Below are positions 8,901 to 18,209 of a DNA stretch of 64,000 nucleotides, piece after piece. A program made the translations under genes and the position numbers. Below the pieces are notes generated by a model, which did not search any database, had not been told where the DNA came from, and saw nothing but the letters and a program-made list of their open reading frames with translations. This stretch comes from Nocardioides sp. (lineage in GTDB: Bacteria > Actinomycetota > Actinomycetes > Propionibacteriales > Nocardioidaceae), in contig JBAOIH010000004.1 of NCBI GenBank assembly GCA_037045645.1, positions 248,001-312,000 on the forward strand, written 5' to 3'. Each line of letters begins with the position of its first letter. The first letter of the stretch is position 1.

Positions 8901-9485
8901 GGCGCGGGCAACCTGCTCGGCGGCGAGCAGTCCGGCCACATCGCCGACGTCGGATTCGACCTCTATGTCCGCATGGTCGGGGAGGCGGTCTCGCAATTTC
9001 GCGGTGACGCCGAGCCCGAACTCAACGAGGTCCGCATCGAACTCCCGGTCGATGCGCATCTGCCGCACGACTACATCGAGTCCGAACGACTCCGCTTGGA
9101 GATCTACAAGCGCCTGTCGGAGGTCCGCTCCGACGACGACGTGGATCAGATCGCGGAGGAGTTGGAGGACCGCTACGGTCCCCAGCCCGAGACGGTGATC
9201 TCGCTGCTCCTGGTCGCGAGGTTCCGCGCGCGGGCACGGCAGGCGGGCATCGGCGAGATCACGATCGTGGGCAAGCACGTCCGGTTCGCGCCCGTGGACC
9301 TGCCGGAGTCACGAGTCGTCCGACTGCAGCGTCTCTACAAGGGCTCTCTGGTCAAACCGGCCACGTCGTCGGTGCTCGTACCCAGGCCGCAGACGGCCGT
9401 GATCGGCGGCAAGCCGATCCAGGGGGTGGCGCTGCTGCAGTGGGCTCGCGAGGTCATCGACACGATCATCGACCCCACCTCCTAG
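5955..9485 (+). CDS. mfd: Transcription-repair coupling factor Mfd
   Basis: Mfd removes RNA polymerase stalled at DNA lesions and recruits UvrA. The 1176-residue length matches the family. Seen in order: the N-terminal UvrB-like module, an RNAP-interacting domain starting with KPGDYVVHEQHGVGRF near residue 498, and the RecG-like SF2 motor with P-loop GDVGYGKTE near residue 656, DEEQ near 758 and SATPIPRTL. The TRCF C-terminal domain closes the protein. The stop codon TAG doubles as part of a TAGACT box for the next gene. Confidence 0.98.
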   Translation: MSPSLLSVTEVVCAGQPLAGALAAADSGARTTLDLTGPAAMWPFVTAGLAGVGRTVLAVTATSREAEDLVAALGDVLDSDSVAYYPSWETLPHERLSPRSDTVGRRLAVLRRLKHPGTAPGSGPLQVVVAPVRSVLQPQVKGLADLAPVEISTGDTVVLDDLVAALAGAAYSRVDLVEKRGEFAVRGGIVDVFPPTEEHPLRVEFWGDEIEEIRSFSVADQRTLESVQRLWAPPCRELLLTDDVRQRAAEIGQAHPQLLDISDRLAQGIAVEGMESLAPALVDDMELLLDLLPESTHVLMLEPERVRARAHDLVATSEEFLGASWAAAAGGGQAPIDLQAASFHSLADVRLHGLERGLSWWSISPFGLDDETPAGDADIAVEVLPQRAAPAYAGDLPRAVADLTHWRAEGYRILITHPGHGPVQRTIEVLGEHDLPARQGDLPEVADGVVSVTTAELAHGFVDDRAKLVLLTGDDISGQRSTTRDMRAMPARRKRTIDPLELKPGDYVVHEQHGVGRFVEMRQREAAGATREYLVMEYGAAKRGAPPDRLFVPADSLDQVTRYVGGEQPSLDRLGGADWSKRKNRARKAVREIAAELIKLYAARQATKGHAFGPDTPWQGELEDAFPFTETPDQLSTVEEVKADMRRAVPMDRLVCGDVGYGKTEIAVRAAFKAVQDGKQVAVLVPTTLLVTQHTSTFAERMSAFPVVIKPLSRFQSDREAREVIAGLADGSIDIVVGTHRLLNPDIKVKDLGLIIVDEEQRFGVEHKEQMKRLRTSVDVLSMSATPIPRTLEMAITGIREMSTIMTPPEERHPVLTYVGSYEDRQVTAAIRRELLRDGQVFFIHNRVQSIEKAAAKIRELVPEARVATGHGQMSEHQLEQVMLDFWEKRFDVLVCTTIVESGLDVSNANTMIIERADMLGLSQLHQLRGRVGRSRERAYAYFLYPPEKPLTETAHERLATLAQHSDLGGGMAIATKDLEIRGAGNLLGGEQSGHIADVGFDLYVRMVGEAVSQFRGDAEPELNEVRIELPVDAHLPHDYIESERLRLEIYKRLSEVRSDDDVDQIAEELEDRYGPQPETVISLLLVARFRARARQAGIGEITIVGKHVRFAPVDLPESRVVRLQRLYKGSLVKPATSSVLVPRPQTAVIGGKPIQGVALLQWAREVIDTIIDPTS

Positions 9486-9526
9486 ACTGAGCCCCGCACC
9501 GTCGCTGCGATCTCCAGGAGTTCTTC

Positions 9527-10207
9527 GTGAGGCACAAACTGCTGCCCGTCATCGCCCTCGCACTTGCGGGCCTGACCGGATGTGGGGGACTGAACCCGGG
9601 GATCGCCGCACAGGTGGGCGGCGACCGGATCACCGAGCAGAAGGTCGCCACCTACACGCGTGACCTGTGCGAGGCGCGCACCCGTGATCTGAAGGCGCAG
9701 AACGAGGTGCACGCCAACTACCAGATCGCGCGCACGATCGTGCAGATGCTGGTGCTGCGCTCGGCCGCAGAGCAGTTCGCCGACGAGCAGGGCGCCAAGC
9801 CCGGGTTGGCGTACGCCCAGAAGTTGCGCGCGTTGCAGGGCACGGCCGCCAAACTGCCTGCCGGGCAGGGCGAGGCCATCGCGGTGATCGGCACCACGGT
9901 GGAATACGTCCAGGACGTGATGCGCTCGGCGGGCGAGAAGATCCTGGCTGCCGAGGGGGACGCGGCGCCGTCGGTCGATGACTCCCAGGCAGCCGGCAAG
10001 AGCGCCTTCGCGACCTGGGTGGCCAACAACCCTGCCAAGATCGACCCCAAGTACAACCTCGCGTTCGGTGACGCCACGATCATCGGCGTCGACAACACCA
10101 CGTCGTACGCCTGGAGCGAGCAGGCGAAGGCCGGTCGCGGCACCGACCAGGCTGCGTACGCCGCCTATGTCGACTCCCTCGCAGACAACCAGGTCTGCGG
10201 CCGGTGA
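9527..10207 (+). CDS. SurA-like N-terminal domain lipoprotein
   Basis: The 226-residue protein starts with a lipoprotein signal ending in LTGC. The mature start (AAQVGGDRITEQKV) resembles the N-terminal chaperone module of SurA/PrsA-type foldases, where a short strand precedes a helix. No PPIase domain is visible, so any activity would be chaperone-like. GTG 9527 follows a CCAGGAG site. The gene overlaps mazG by four bases (GTGA), and the order mfd, SurA-like lipoprotein, mazG recurs in Nocardioides relatives. Function is inferred from fold only. Confidence 0.75.
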   Translation: MRHKLLPVIALALAGLTGCGGLNPGIAAQVGGDRITEQKVATYTRDLCEARTRDLKAQNEVHANYQIARTIVQMLVLRSAAEQFADEQGAKPGLAYAQKLRALQGTAAKLPAGQGEAIAVIGTTVEYVQDVMRSAGEKILAAEGDAAPSVDDSQAAGKSAFATWVANNPAKIDPKYNLAFGDATIIGVDNTTSYAWSEQAKAGRGTDQAAYAAYVDSLADNQVCGR

Positions 10208-10791
10208 GCGACGTCGAGGATCCGCTGCGCGAGTTCCTCGACGTGATGCGCCGCTTGCGGCGCGAGTGTGACTGGAAAGCCGGGCAGACCCACCGGTCGC
10301 TGGTGCGCTATCTCCTGGAAGAGACGCACGAGACAGTCGAGGCGATCGAGTCCGGCGACGCCGACCACCTGCGTGAGGAACTCGGTGACCTGCTCTTGCA
10401 GGTCGTCTTCCACGCAGTGATCGCCGAGGAGGCCGGAGAGTTCACCCTCGACGACGTTGCTGGTGACATCACCTCGAAGATGCGGCGGCGCAACCCTCAC
10501 GTGTTCGGCGACGTGGCGGTTTCGGGCGCCCAGGCGGTCAACGAACTGTGGGAGTCGGTCAAGGCCGCCGAGAAGTCCCGCACGACCGTGACCGAGGGTC
10601 TGCCTGCCTCGCTGCCGGCCCTGCTCTATGCGGACAAGGTGCTCGATCGTCGGTCCAGAGCAGGGCTGGCTGACCCGACTGTCTCCGACGATCTCGGCGA
10701 CCGACTCCTCGCGCTGGTAGCCGAAGCGCACACAGCCGGCGTCGACCCCGAGCAATCGCTGCGTGAGGCCGTACGCCGGCTGGGTGACTAG
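10204..10791 (+). CDS. mazG: Nucleoside triphosphate pyrophosphohydrolase MazG
   Basis: MazG hydrolyses NTPs and dNTPs to monophosphates plus pyrophosphate and is thought to clean nucleotide pools. The product (195 residues) shows the signature run CDWKAGQTHRSLVRYLLEE with downstream EE...ELGDLLLQVVFH, the metal-binding EExxE/ExxD arrangement of all-alpha NTP pyrophosphatases. It is a single-domain form. The GTG start overlaps the stop of the preceding lipoprotein gene. Confidence 0.93.
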   Translation: MSDVEDPLREFLDVMRRLRRECDWKAGQTHRSLVRYLLEETHETVEAIESGDADHLREELGDLLLQVVFHAVIAEEAGEFTLDDVAGDITSKMRRRNPHVFGDVAVSGAQAVNELWESVKAAEKSRTTVTEGLPASLPALLYADKVLDRRSRAGLADPTVSDDLGDRLLALVAEAHTAGVDPEQSLREAVRRLGD

Positions 10792-10810
10792 GAATCAGCG
10801 AATCAGCGAA

Positions 10811-13430
10811 TCAGCGCAACGTGCGCCTCACCGAAGCGGTGGACGCCGCATGCGTCGTGTCGCCGCGGTAGACGACCCGGAAGACCCGGACGCCCTTGCG
10901 CACCGTGACCCTCATCCGGGCGGCCCCGTCGCGCAGCGTACGTACGCCCACCCGCTTGCCGTTGACCTTGAACACGACCTTGCCGGTCGCGCTGCCGGGC
11001 TTGAGGCGCGCCTTGAGGCGTACGACCCGCTTCGCGCCCTTGCGCTTGAGCAACGCGACCCGCAGCCCGGACTTCGTCCGTGTGAGGGGAGCCGTCGTCG
11101 TGGTCGTCGTAGGTGACGTGGTCGGGGTGGGGCTGGTGGTCAGCGCCGGACCGAAGATCGAGGTCGCCGTGCCGAGTTTGAGGAACACCGTTTCGCCGGT
11201 GGCGTCCTTGAGGCCGTCGTTGTCGGTGACGGCATAGACATTGCCGTCGGCACCGATGGTCAGACCTTCGAAGCTTCTCCTGAGTCCAGCCCTTGGTGGC
11301 GCGCAGCGCGGGCAGGACGTCGACGGCCAGTTTCTTGGTGAGCCTGACCGGTGTGGTCGTCCCGCCCGTGGCCGGCACATCGACGGTGTAGACGCGCTTG
11401 ATCCGCGCCGCGGGTCCGTTGAGCTTGTCGCGCTCGATCACGGCCAGTGTGTCGTCGTCGACGGCTGTGATCTCCGACAGGCCCATCCAGTCGCCGGGCG
11501 TCGAGGTGGACTCCAACTGATAGCCGAACCACGACCAGGTGTTCGTCGCGACGTCGTAGCGACCGATCCGGGCCACTCCGGTGCCGTCCACCTCGCCGGT
11601 GGCCGCGGTGGTGTCGGTGAACAACGGTCGCTGGAGTGCGACGTACACGAGTTCCTTCCCGCCCGCGTTGGTGGCCGTCACACCCTCGAAGCCCCACTTG
11701 CCGACCTTGGCGGCCACGTCGGCCGGCAGTGTGACGGTCTGCTGGATGGTGCCGGCGCTGTTGGTGCGGATCAACTGGTTGCCGGCGCCGTTGGCGCCCT
11801 CGCTGGCCAGCCAGAAACCACCCTGCGGACGGGCGAAGAGACCCTCGATGTCGAGGTTGGCGTTGCCGCCGGCAGCGGTCTTGACATTGAGCGCGCGTTC
11901 GATCACGGCTGGGCTGGCCTCGACGTTCACGCGATAGAGCCGACCGGGCTTGAACGCCGAGTCGCTGGCGGTCCACAGGTGACCGGGTCGACCCGGAGCC
12001 GCGCTCAGGGCACCGAGTGCACCCCAGCCGATCGGGGCGCCCTCTGTGTCGGTCTCCGACAGGATGCTCGGGAACGTCGCATCGCCGGCGCCGAAACGAT
12101 AGAGGCTCACCGACGCGCGTACGGACACGCTCGCGTCGTCGGTCTCGGACGAGATCGCGATCAGATTGCGCGCGGGCACGGCGAGCAGGCCCTCGGGACC
12201 GTTGGTGGTGGGCAGGATCTGCTCGAACACCGGCTTGGTCGGGTCGGTCAGGTCATAGACCGCCACGAAGTTGCTGCGTTCGGAGCCGACGAACGCGCGG
12301 CGCTTGCCGCCGATCGTCGCGATCATCAAGCCCTCGGGTTCGCTGCCCTTCTTGGCGGCCCGGTCGTTGTTGAACAAGCCGTGCTGGAGCGCCAGGCGCT
12401 CGAAGGAGTTGCCCGCGTCCCACGCGACGGTGCCGGTGGTGGTGTCGAAGATCGTCCAGCCGCGGGTGCCGCCCTTCCAGTCACCTTCGTTCGCGGTCGC
12501 GACATAACGCTCGTCGATCCAGCCGATCGCGTCGGGCTCACGGGGCAGATCGAGGGAGCCGGTGGCGTTGAAGGTGGCGTCCTTGGTGACGTCGATGCCG
12601 TCGACCTGCGCGTTGCCCGCAGTGAAGACCCTCTCCACCGACTTGTCGGCCAGGTCGATCACGACGATGCCGTTGTTCTCCTGAAGGGTCAGCGCGAGTT
12701 TGTTCGCCGCGTTGATGGTGACGTACTCCGGTTCGGGATCGCTGGGGGCGGCCAACCCGGCAGCGGCCAACTGCGCCTCGGGGAGTTCGACCTTCGTACG
12801 CGTCCAGGCGTCCGGGGCACCGGCGAGTCCCAACACCTGGACGAAGCCGGCCGGATTCTGCGGGATGTCGCCGTCGTTCACCTCCTCGTCGCGCTGGTTC
12901 TCCATCGCGATCGCGGCGTACTGCTTGTCCGCGCTGATCGCGATCGAGTCGGGTTGGCCACCGAGGTCCATCGTGCGGACCAACGACCGGTCGCTGATCC
13001 GATAGACGTTGAGGTAGCCGCTCGGGTTGACGAAGTCGCCGCCCGAGGAGTCCACGACGACAACGAGGTAGTCGCCCACAACCGCTACGGACGTCGGCTG
13101 GTCGTCTGCGTGGCCGGTGGTCGCCAGGCTGATCGCGCCCTTGCCCACCGGGTTTGCGGAGTCGGTGATGTCGAGGATGCCGATCCGCTTGCCGAGCGCG
13201 TCGGTGTAGAAGAGCGTGTTGCCGTCCTGGCTCACCGCGGAGATCTCGGCCACGGTGGTGGACTTGGGGTCCACGCCGGCGGGCAGGTTCTGGAAGACCG
13301 GATAGGTCGCGGTGCGCTGGAACGCGCTGGTGGCGTCATCGGCGGCATCGGCAGAGTGGGTGGCCGCGACCAAGGTCGCGCCGACGAGGGCCAGGCCCAC
13401 GAGGGAGGTCAGGTGTGTGTGCGTACGCAT
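10811..13430 (-). CDS. Secreted phytase-like/esterase-like beta-propeller protein (one frameshift near 11274)
   Basis: This is a large exported protein with a signal peptide (LVGLALVGATLVAA then ADA). The N-terminal half is a YVTN/choice-of-anchor-like propeller (PDSIAISADKQYAAIAMENQ). The second half matches the esterase-like activity of phytase domain (DIEGLFARPQGGFWLASEG). A Thr/Pro linker and an Ig-like domain end it. After TKGWTQEK the frame is lost, but FEGLTIGADGNVYAVTDNDG continues one base over, so one extra base lies at about 11272-11276 (GAGAAGCTTCGAAGG on the coding strand). Length is 3n+1. Substrate is unknown; phosphate esters or cell-surface attachment are possible. Confidence 0.8.
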
Positions 13431-13560
13431 GGCCGAACCGTCGGCGGGTCAGGTGACGCCGGGGTGAACCCTGACTGAACACCGTGGAAGTACGGACAGA
13501 AGTGTCGGAGACGGGCGCCGCACGGAAGGGCCGCGACAGGCCGGAGGGCTTTGGTCTGTA

Positions 13561-14796
13561 TTAACGCGGGCGCCGGCGCGCGACCAGCCGGCCGACCACT
13601 CCGACGCTCAGCACGGCGATGCCCGCGACCACCGATTCCCAGGGCAACGTGGCGACCAACACCAGGCAACCGACCAGGCCGAGCACCTGCAACGCGCGAG
13701 GCCACCGCCGCTGCGCGACGGGCTGACGCAGCGCCGAGAGGTTGGCGACCGCGTAGTAGAGCAGCACGCCGAACGACGAGAAGCCGATCGCGCCGCGCAG
13801 GTCGGCCACCAGCACCAGTGCCGCGACCAGCACGCCCACCAGCATCTGGGCGTGGTGCGGCACCTGGTGGCGTGGCTCCACGTGCGCCAGCCATCCGGGC
13901 AGGTCGTGGTGGCGGGCCATCGCCAGGGCCGTACGCCCGACTCCTGCCACCAGCGCCAGCAGCGCGCCCAGGGATGCGGCCGCAGCTCCGATGCGTACGA
14001 CCGGCTCCGCCCACGCCGCACCCGCCGCGCGGGCGGCGTCGGCCAGCGGCATCGACGACGTCGCCAGGTCGTTCCCGAGGACGCCCAACAGGCACAGCCC
14101 GATCGCCAGATACAGGGTGACCGCGACGGCGAGTGCGGTGAGGATCGCGCGACCGAGCACCTCCGGGCGGCGTACCTCCTCCGCGAGAGTCGCGATTCGC
14201 GCGTACCCGGCGAAGGCGAAGAACAGCAGCCCTGCCGACTGCAGGACTCCGAGCGGGCCACCGTGGGCGGACGCAGACGCCGGTGCGTCGGCGCTGGGTG
14301 CGGTCACGACCAGGAAGAGCAGCAAGGTGGCCAGAGTGAGGATCAGCAGGGCCAGCGCGACCCGCGCGGTCTTGGAGACTCCACGCAGATTGGCGAAAGT
14401 CAGCAGACCGACGGCCGCAAGTGCCGCGAGACGTTGTGCCCACTGCTGGTCCGGGAAGGCGTACGCCCCGAAGGTCATCGCCATCGCGGCACACGATGCG
14501 GTCTTGCCCACCACGAAGCCCCAGCCCGCGACGAAACCCCACCACGGCCCCAGCACCTCACGCCCGAAGAGGTAGGTGCCTCCCGATGACGGATAGGCCG
14601 ACGCCAACTGCGCCGACGCCACCGCGTTGCAGAAGGCGATCACGGCCGCGATGCCGAGTCCGATCATCAGCCCCGACCCGGCGGCGGCAGCCGCCGGCGC
14701 GAAGGCGGCGAAGACCCCGGCGCCGAGCATCGCGGACAGACCGACGACGACGGCGTCGCCGGTGCCGAGTCGGCGAGCAAGGGTGGGTTGGCTCAT
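13561..14796 (-). CDS. APC superfamily amino acid permease
   Basis: The 411-residue product is hydrophobic with about twelve membrane segments. The first segment has the APC consensus-type stretch VVVGLSAMLGAGVFAAFAP. Amino acids or polyamines are the usual substrates, but specificity cannot be read. ATG 14796 is chosen because an in-frame ATG there starts the classical N-terminus and lies 8 bases after a TAGCGT box (14805-14810, minus strand), suggesting a leaderless mRNA. The gene is divergent from eno. Confidence 0.88.
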   Translation of the reverse strand: MSQPTLARRLGTGDAVVVGLSAMLGAGVFAAFAPAAAAAGSGLMIGLGIAAVIAFCNAVASAQLASAYPSSGGTYLFGREVLGPWWGFVAGWGFVVGKTASCAAMAMTFGAYAFPDQQWAQRLAALAAVGLLTFANLRGVSKTARVALALLILTLATLLLFLVVTAPSADAPASASAHGGPLGVLQSAGLLFFAFAGYARIATLAEEVRRPEVLGRAILTALAVAVTLYLAIGLCLLGVLGNDLATSSMPLADAARAAGAAWAEPVVRIGAAAASLGALLALVAGVGRTALAMARHHDLPGWLAHVEPRHQVPHHAQMLVGVLVAALVLVADLRGAIGFSSFGVLLYYAVANLSALRQPVAQRRWPRALQVLGLVGCLVLVATLPWESVVAGIAVLSVGVVGRLVARRRPR

Positions 14797-14900
14797 CGAG
14801 GAGCACGCTAGCCCCTGCGCCGGACCTCGACTCACCGGTCGCCCGAACGCATGGCTAGGCTGACGATGACCGTCAATTCCCACGTTCAGGAGCACATCCC

Positions 14901-16178
14901 ATGGCCGCAATCGAAGCCGTCGGCGCCCGCGAGATCCTCGACTCGCGCGGCAACCCCACCGTCGAGGTCGAGGTGCTGCTCGACGACGGCACCTTCGCGC
15001 GCGCCGCGGTGCCCAGCGGCGCCTCCACCGGCCAGTTCGAGGCCGTGGAACTGCGCGACGGCGGGGACCGCTACCTGGGCAAGGGCGTCGAAGAGGCCGT
15101 CAAGAACGTCGTGGAGAAGCTCGGTCCCGCGATCGAGGGTCTCGAGGCCGATGACCAGCGCCTGATCGACCAGACCATGCTCGATCTCGACGGCACCGCC
15201 AACAAGGGTGGCGTCGGTGCGAACGCGATCCTCGGCGTCTCCCTCGCCGTGGCCCGGGCCGCTGCCGACAGCGCCGGCCTGAGTGTGTACCGCTATGTGG
15301 GTGGCCCCAACGCACACCTGCTGCCGGTGCCGATGATGAACATCCTCAACGGTGGCTCGCACGCCGACTCCAACGTCGACATCCAGGAGTTCATGATCGC
15401 GCCGATCGGCGCGGAGTCCTTCCGTGAGGCGCTGCGGGTCGGTGCGGAGATCTACCACCAGCTCAAGTCGGTGCTCCAGAAGCAGGGCCTGGCCACCGGT
15501 CTGGGTGACGAGGGTGGCTTCGCGCCCAACCTCGAGTCCAACCGTGCTGCGCTCGACCTGATCCTCGAGGCCATCAAGGCTGCGGGCTACGAGCCCGGCA
15601 AGGACGTGGCACTGGCACTCGACGTCGCCGCCAGCGAGTTCTGTGCGGACGGCTCCTACACCTTCGAGGGTCAGCAGAAGTCGTCGGCCGAGATGGTCGC
15701 CTACTACGCCGACCTGGTCGCCAGCTATCCGCTCGTCTCGATCGAGGACCCCCTCGACGAGGAGGACTGGGACGGTTGGAAGCAGATCACCGAGGAACTC
15801 GGCGGCAAGGTCCAACTCGTCGGCGACGACCTCTTCGTGACCAACGTCGAACGGCTGCAGCGCGGCATCGACGGCGGCCAGGCCAACGCCATGCTGGTCA
15901 AGGTCAACCAGATCGGTTCGCTCACCGAGACCCTCGACGCTGTGGAGTTGGCCCACCGCAACGGGTTCCGCAACATGATGAGCCACCGTTCGGGCGAGAC
16001 CGAGGACACCACGATCGCCGACCTTGCCGTCGCGACCAACTGCGGCCAGATCAAGACCGGTGCGCCGGCTCGCTCCGAGCGCGTGGCGAAGTACAACCAG
16101 TTGCTGCGGATCGAGGACGAACTCGGTGACGCGGCTCGCTATGCAGGCTCCGGCGCGTTCCCGAGGTTCTCCGCCTGA
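14901..16178 (+). CDS. eno: Enolase
   Basis: Enolase converts 2-phosphoglycerate to phosphoenolpyruvate in glycolysis. The 425-residue protein has the N-terminal AREILDSRGNPTVEVEV stretch, the SGASTG loop, metal ligands in ALDVAASEF and SIEDP and the LVKVNQIGSLTET signature with catalytic lysine. The ATG follows an AGGAG site 8 bases upstream. It heads the conserved run eno, ftsB-like, DUF501, ppx. Confidence 0.99.
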   Translation: MAAIEAVGAREILDSRGNPTVEVEVLLDDGTFARAAVPSGASTGQFEAVELRDGGDRYLGKGVEEAVKNVVEKLGPAIEGLEADDQRLIDQTMLDLDGTANKGGVGANAILGVSLAVARAAADSAGLSVYRYVGGPNAHLLPVPMMNILNGGSHADSNVDIQEFMIAPIGAESFREALRVGAEIYHQLKSVLQKQGLATGLGDEGGFAPNLESNRAALDLILEAIKAAGYEPGKDVALALDVAASEFCADGSYTFEGQQKSSAEMVAYYADLVASYPLVSIEDPLDEEDWDGWKQITEELGGKVQLVGDDLFVTNVERLQRGIDGGQANAMLVKVNQIGSLTETLDAVELAHRNGFRNMMSHRSGETEDTTIADLAVATNCGQIKTGAPARSERVAKYNQLLRIEDELGDAARYAGSGAFPRFSA

Positions 16179-16198
16179 TTTCGCCTAGCGTGGTGCCG

Positions 16199-16762
16199 GT
16201 GAGTGAACGACGTCGCGGCACCACGCTGCCTCAGGGTGGGCGCAAGCCTGGCCGACCGGGTGCGCGCCCGGCAGCACGCCTGGGCTCCGCGCGGTCCGCG
16301 GCGAAAGCGGTGGCTTCCGCGCCCCGGCCGAAGTTCACCGGACGGGCCGCGATCTTGTCGCTGGTGCTGCTGGTGCTGGCCATGTCGTACGCCTCCTCGC
16401 TGCGCGCGTACGTCCAGCAGCGCAAGGAGATCGCCGAACTCAAGAGCACCATCGCCGAACGCACGACCGAGATCGCCAAACTCGAGCGCGAGAAGCGCCG
16501 CTGGCAGGATCCGGCCTTCGTGGAGAAGCAGGCCCGCTCCCGCTTCGGCTATCTGATGCCGGGCGAGGTGTCGTACGTCGTGACGGGCGCCGACGGCAAG
16601 CCGCTGGAGGCAGGCGCCGAGTTGGCCGACCCCGACAGCGTCGTCAAGCCACCTGTGCCGACGGCGTGGTGGGACTCGGCCTGGGAGTCGGTGAAATTGG
16701 CCGGCAACCCGCCCAAGCCCGGATCGAGGGTTCCGGCCACCGACATCGACGGCACGCAGTAG
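16199..16762 (+). CDS. FtsB/DivIC-like septum formation initiator protein
   Basis: FtsB/DivIC proteins join FtsL and FtsQ in the divisome. After a basic, disordered N-terminal region there is one membrane helix (AILSLVLLVLAMSYASSL). An extracellular coiled coil follows (IAELKSTIAERTTEIAKLE), with the family's RSRFGYLMPGE motif after it. GTG 16199 is selected because a TAGCGT box at 16186-16191 places it 7 bases downstream, the leaderless spacing found across this window; GTG 16190 would add three residues. The position directly after eno is typical of actinobacteria. Confidence 0.88.
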   Translation: MSERRRGTTLPQGGRKPGRPGARPAARLGSARSAAKAVASAPRPKFTGRAAILSLVLLVLAMSYASSLRAYVQQRKEIAELKSTIAERTTEIAKLEREKRRWQDPAFVEKQARSRFGYLMPGEVSYVVTGADGKPLEAGAELADPDSVVKPPVPTAWWDSAWESVKLAGNPPKPGSRVPATDIDGTQ

Positions 16763-16766
16763 CCGC

Positions 16767-17283
16767 ATGGGTGACATCGACCCACGCGACGAGGCCGCGA
16801 TCCATGCACAATTTGGGTCGCCCACCTCGTGGCATCCACGAGGTCGGGCATCGCTGCCCGTGCGCGCTGCCCGATGTGGTGAGTACCGAGCCCCGGCTGC
16901 CCAACGGCACGCCGTTCCCGACGACGTTCTATCTGACCTGTCCGCGCGCCGCCTCCCGGATCGGCACGTTGGAGGGCTCGGGCCTGATGAAACAGATGCA
17001 GGAGCGCCTGGCCGAGGACCCCGAACTCGCGGCCCACTACCGCCGCGCCCACGAGAGCTATCTGGCCGCTCGTGCCGAGATCGGCCGCCGAGCCGGGCTC
17101 GACGTGCCTGAGATCGAAGGCATCAGCGCCGGCGGCATGCCCGATCGGGTCAAGTGCCTGCACGTGCTGGCGGGGCAGTCCCTGGCGCAGGGACGAGGCG
17201 TCAATCCGTTGGGCGACGAGGTGCTGGACCTGCTGGGCGAGTGGTGGGCCGAGGGTCCGTGCGTCGATACTGACTCCTTGTGA
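16767..17283 (+). CDS. DUF501 domain-containing protein (one frameshift near 16814)
   Basis: DUF501 proteins are small, cytosolic and of unknown function, and lie between ftsB and ppx in most actinobacteria. The first residues (MGDIDPRDEAAIHAQ) are in the frame of ATG 16767. The body, starting LGRPPRGIHEVGHRCPCALP, is one base over, so one extra T lies in CAATTTGGG at about 16811-16816. The conserved Cys-rich start, the TPFPTTFYLTCPRA segment and the GGMPDRVKCLH motif are intact. Length is 3n+1. The stop overlaps ppx by four bases. Confidence 0.85.
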
Positions 17284-18209
17284 AGCCTCAGCCCTGCCAC
17301 CCGATGAAGCCCATCGCCGCGATCGACTGCGGGACCAACTCGATCAAGTTGCTGATCGGCACGATGCCGCAGGTCTATTGGCTCGACTCGCGCATGGTGC
17401 GCCTGGGTCAAGGAGTGGACACCACCGGTGAACTGTCAGACGAGGCGCTGATGCGTACGTTCGGGGCACTCCTGGAGTTCAAGCAGGCTCTCGACCACTT
17501 CCAGGTCACTCCGGACCGGATCCGCTTCTGTGCCACGTCGGCGACTCGTGATGCGAGCAATGCCTCGGCCTTCACCGAGCGCGTCGAGCGACTCCTCGGG
17601 GTGACCCCCGAGGTGTTGTCCGGCGCGGAGGAGGCGGCGCTGGTCTATGCCGGAGCCACCCGCGACCTCGGCGAGGTCCCCGAGCCCATCCTGGCCGTCG
17701 ACATCGGCGGTGGGTCGACCGAGTTGGTCCTCGGTGAAGGAGGCGCCCCGGTGCAGTCGGTCTCGCTCGACGTCGGCTCCGTCCGTCTCTTCGAGCGTCA
17801 TCTGCACGACGACCCGCCCGACACCGAACAGATCGTCGCCTGCATCGCCGACGCGGATAACGCCCTGGATGGTTCGGGCGTCGACCTGGCCCGCGCGCGG
17901 ACCGTGATCGGCACGTCGGGCACCATCAGGACGATCGCCGCGGGGGTGCTGGGCCACGAGACGTACGACGCTGGCCTCCTGCGGGGCGCTAACCCCTCGG
18001 TGAGCGACACCCACGACTACATCGAGGCACTGCTGGCGATGACGATCGAACAACGCCGCGCCCTGGGCTACATGCACCCGGGCCGTGCCGATGTGGTCGC
18101 GGCGGGCGCCCTGATCTGGTCGCGGATCCTGCGCCGGACCCAGGTGGAACGATTCCAACTCGCGGATGCCGACATCCTCTCCGGGATCGCGTGGTCGATG
18201 GTGTCGTGA
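17280..18209 (+). CDS. Ppx/GppA family exopolyphosphatase
   Basis: These enzymes hydrolyse polyphosphate or pppGpp using an actin-like ATPase fold. The short 309-residue form has phosphate-1 loop IDCGTNSIKLLI and phosphate-2 loop DIGGGSTEL, plus GTSGTIRT. Many actinobacteria carry such a short Ppx here. GTG 17280 overlaps the DUF501 stop (GTGA); ATG 17304 matches the usual family N-terminus (MKPIAAIDCG) and may be the real start. The next gene overlaps its stop by four bases. Confidence 0.93.
   Translation: MKPQPCHPMKPIAAIDCGTNSIKLLIGTMPQVYWLDSRMVRLGQGVDTTGELSDEALMRTFGALLEFKQALDHFQVTPDRIRFCATSATRDASNASAFTERVERLLGVTPEVLSGAEEAALVYAGATRDLGEVPEPILAVDIGGGSTELVLGEGGAPVQSVSLDVGSVRLFERHLHDDPPDTEQIVACIADADNALDGSGVDLARARTVIGTSGTIRTIAAGVLGHETYDAGLLRGANPSVSDTHDYIEALLAMTIEQRRALGYMHPGRADVVAAGALIWSRILRRTQVERFQLADADILSGIAWSMVS

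Noticed and set aside
6468..9278. Very long open frame (936 codons) on the minus strand opposite mfd
   Set aside because: High third-position GC opens antisense frames. The mfd protein on the plus strand is complete and the antisense product is Arg/Asp/His-rich with no motif.
11241..13478. Long plus-strand open frame opposite the phytase-like gene
   Set aside because: Composition is typical of an antisense shadow, and the minus-strand protein has signal peptide and domain motifs.
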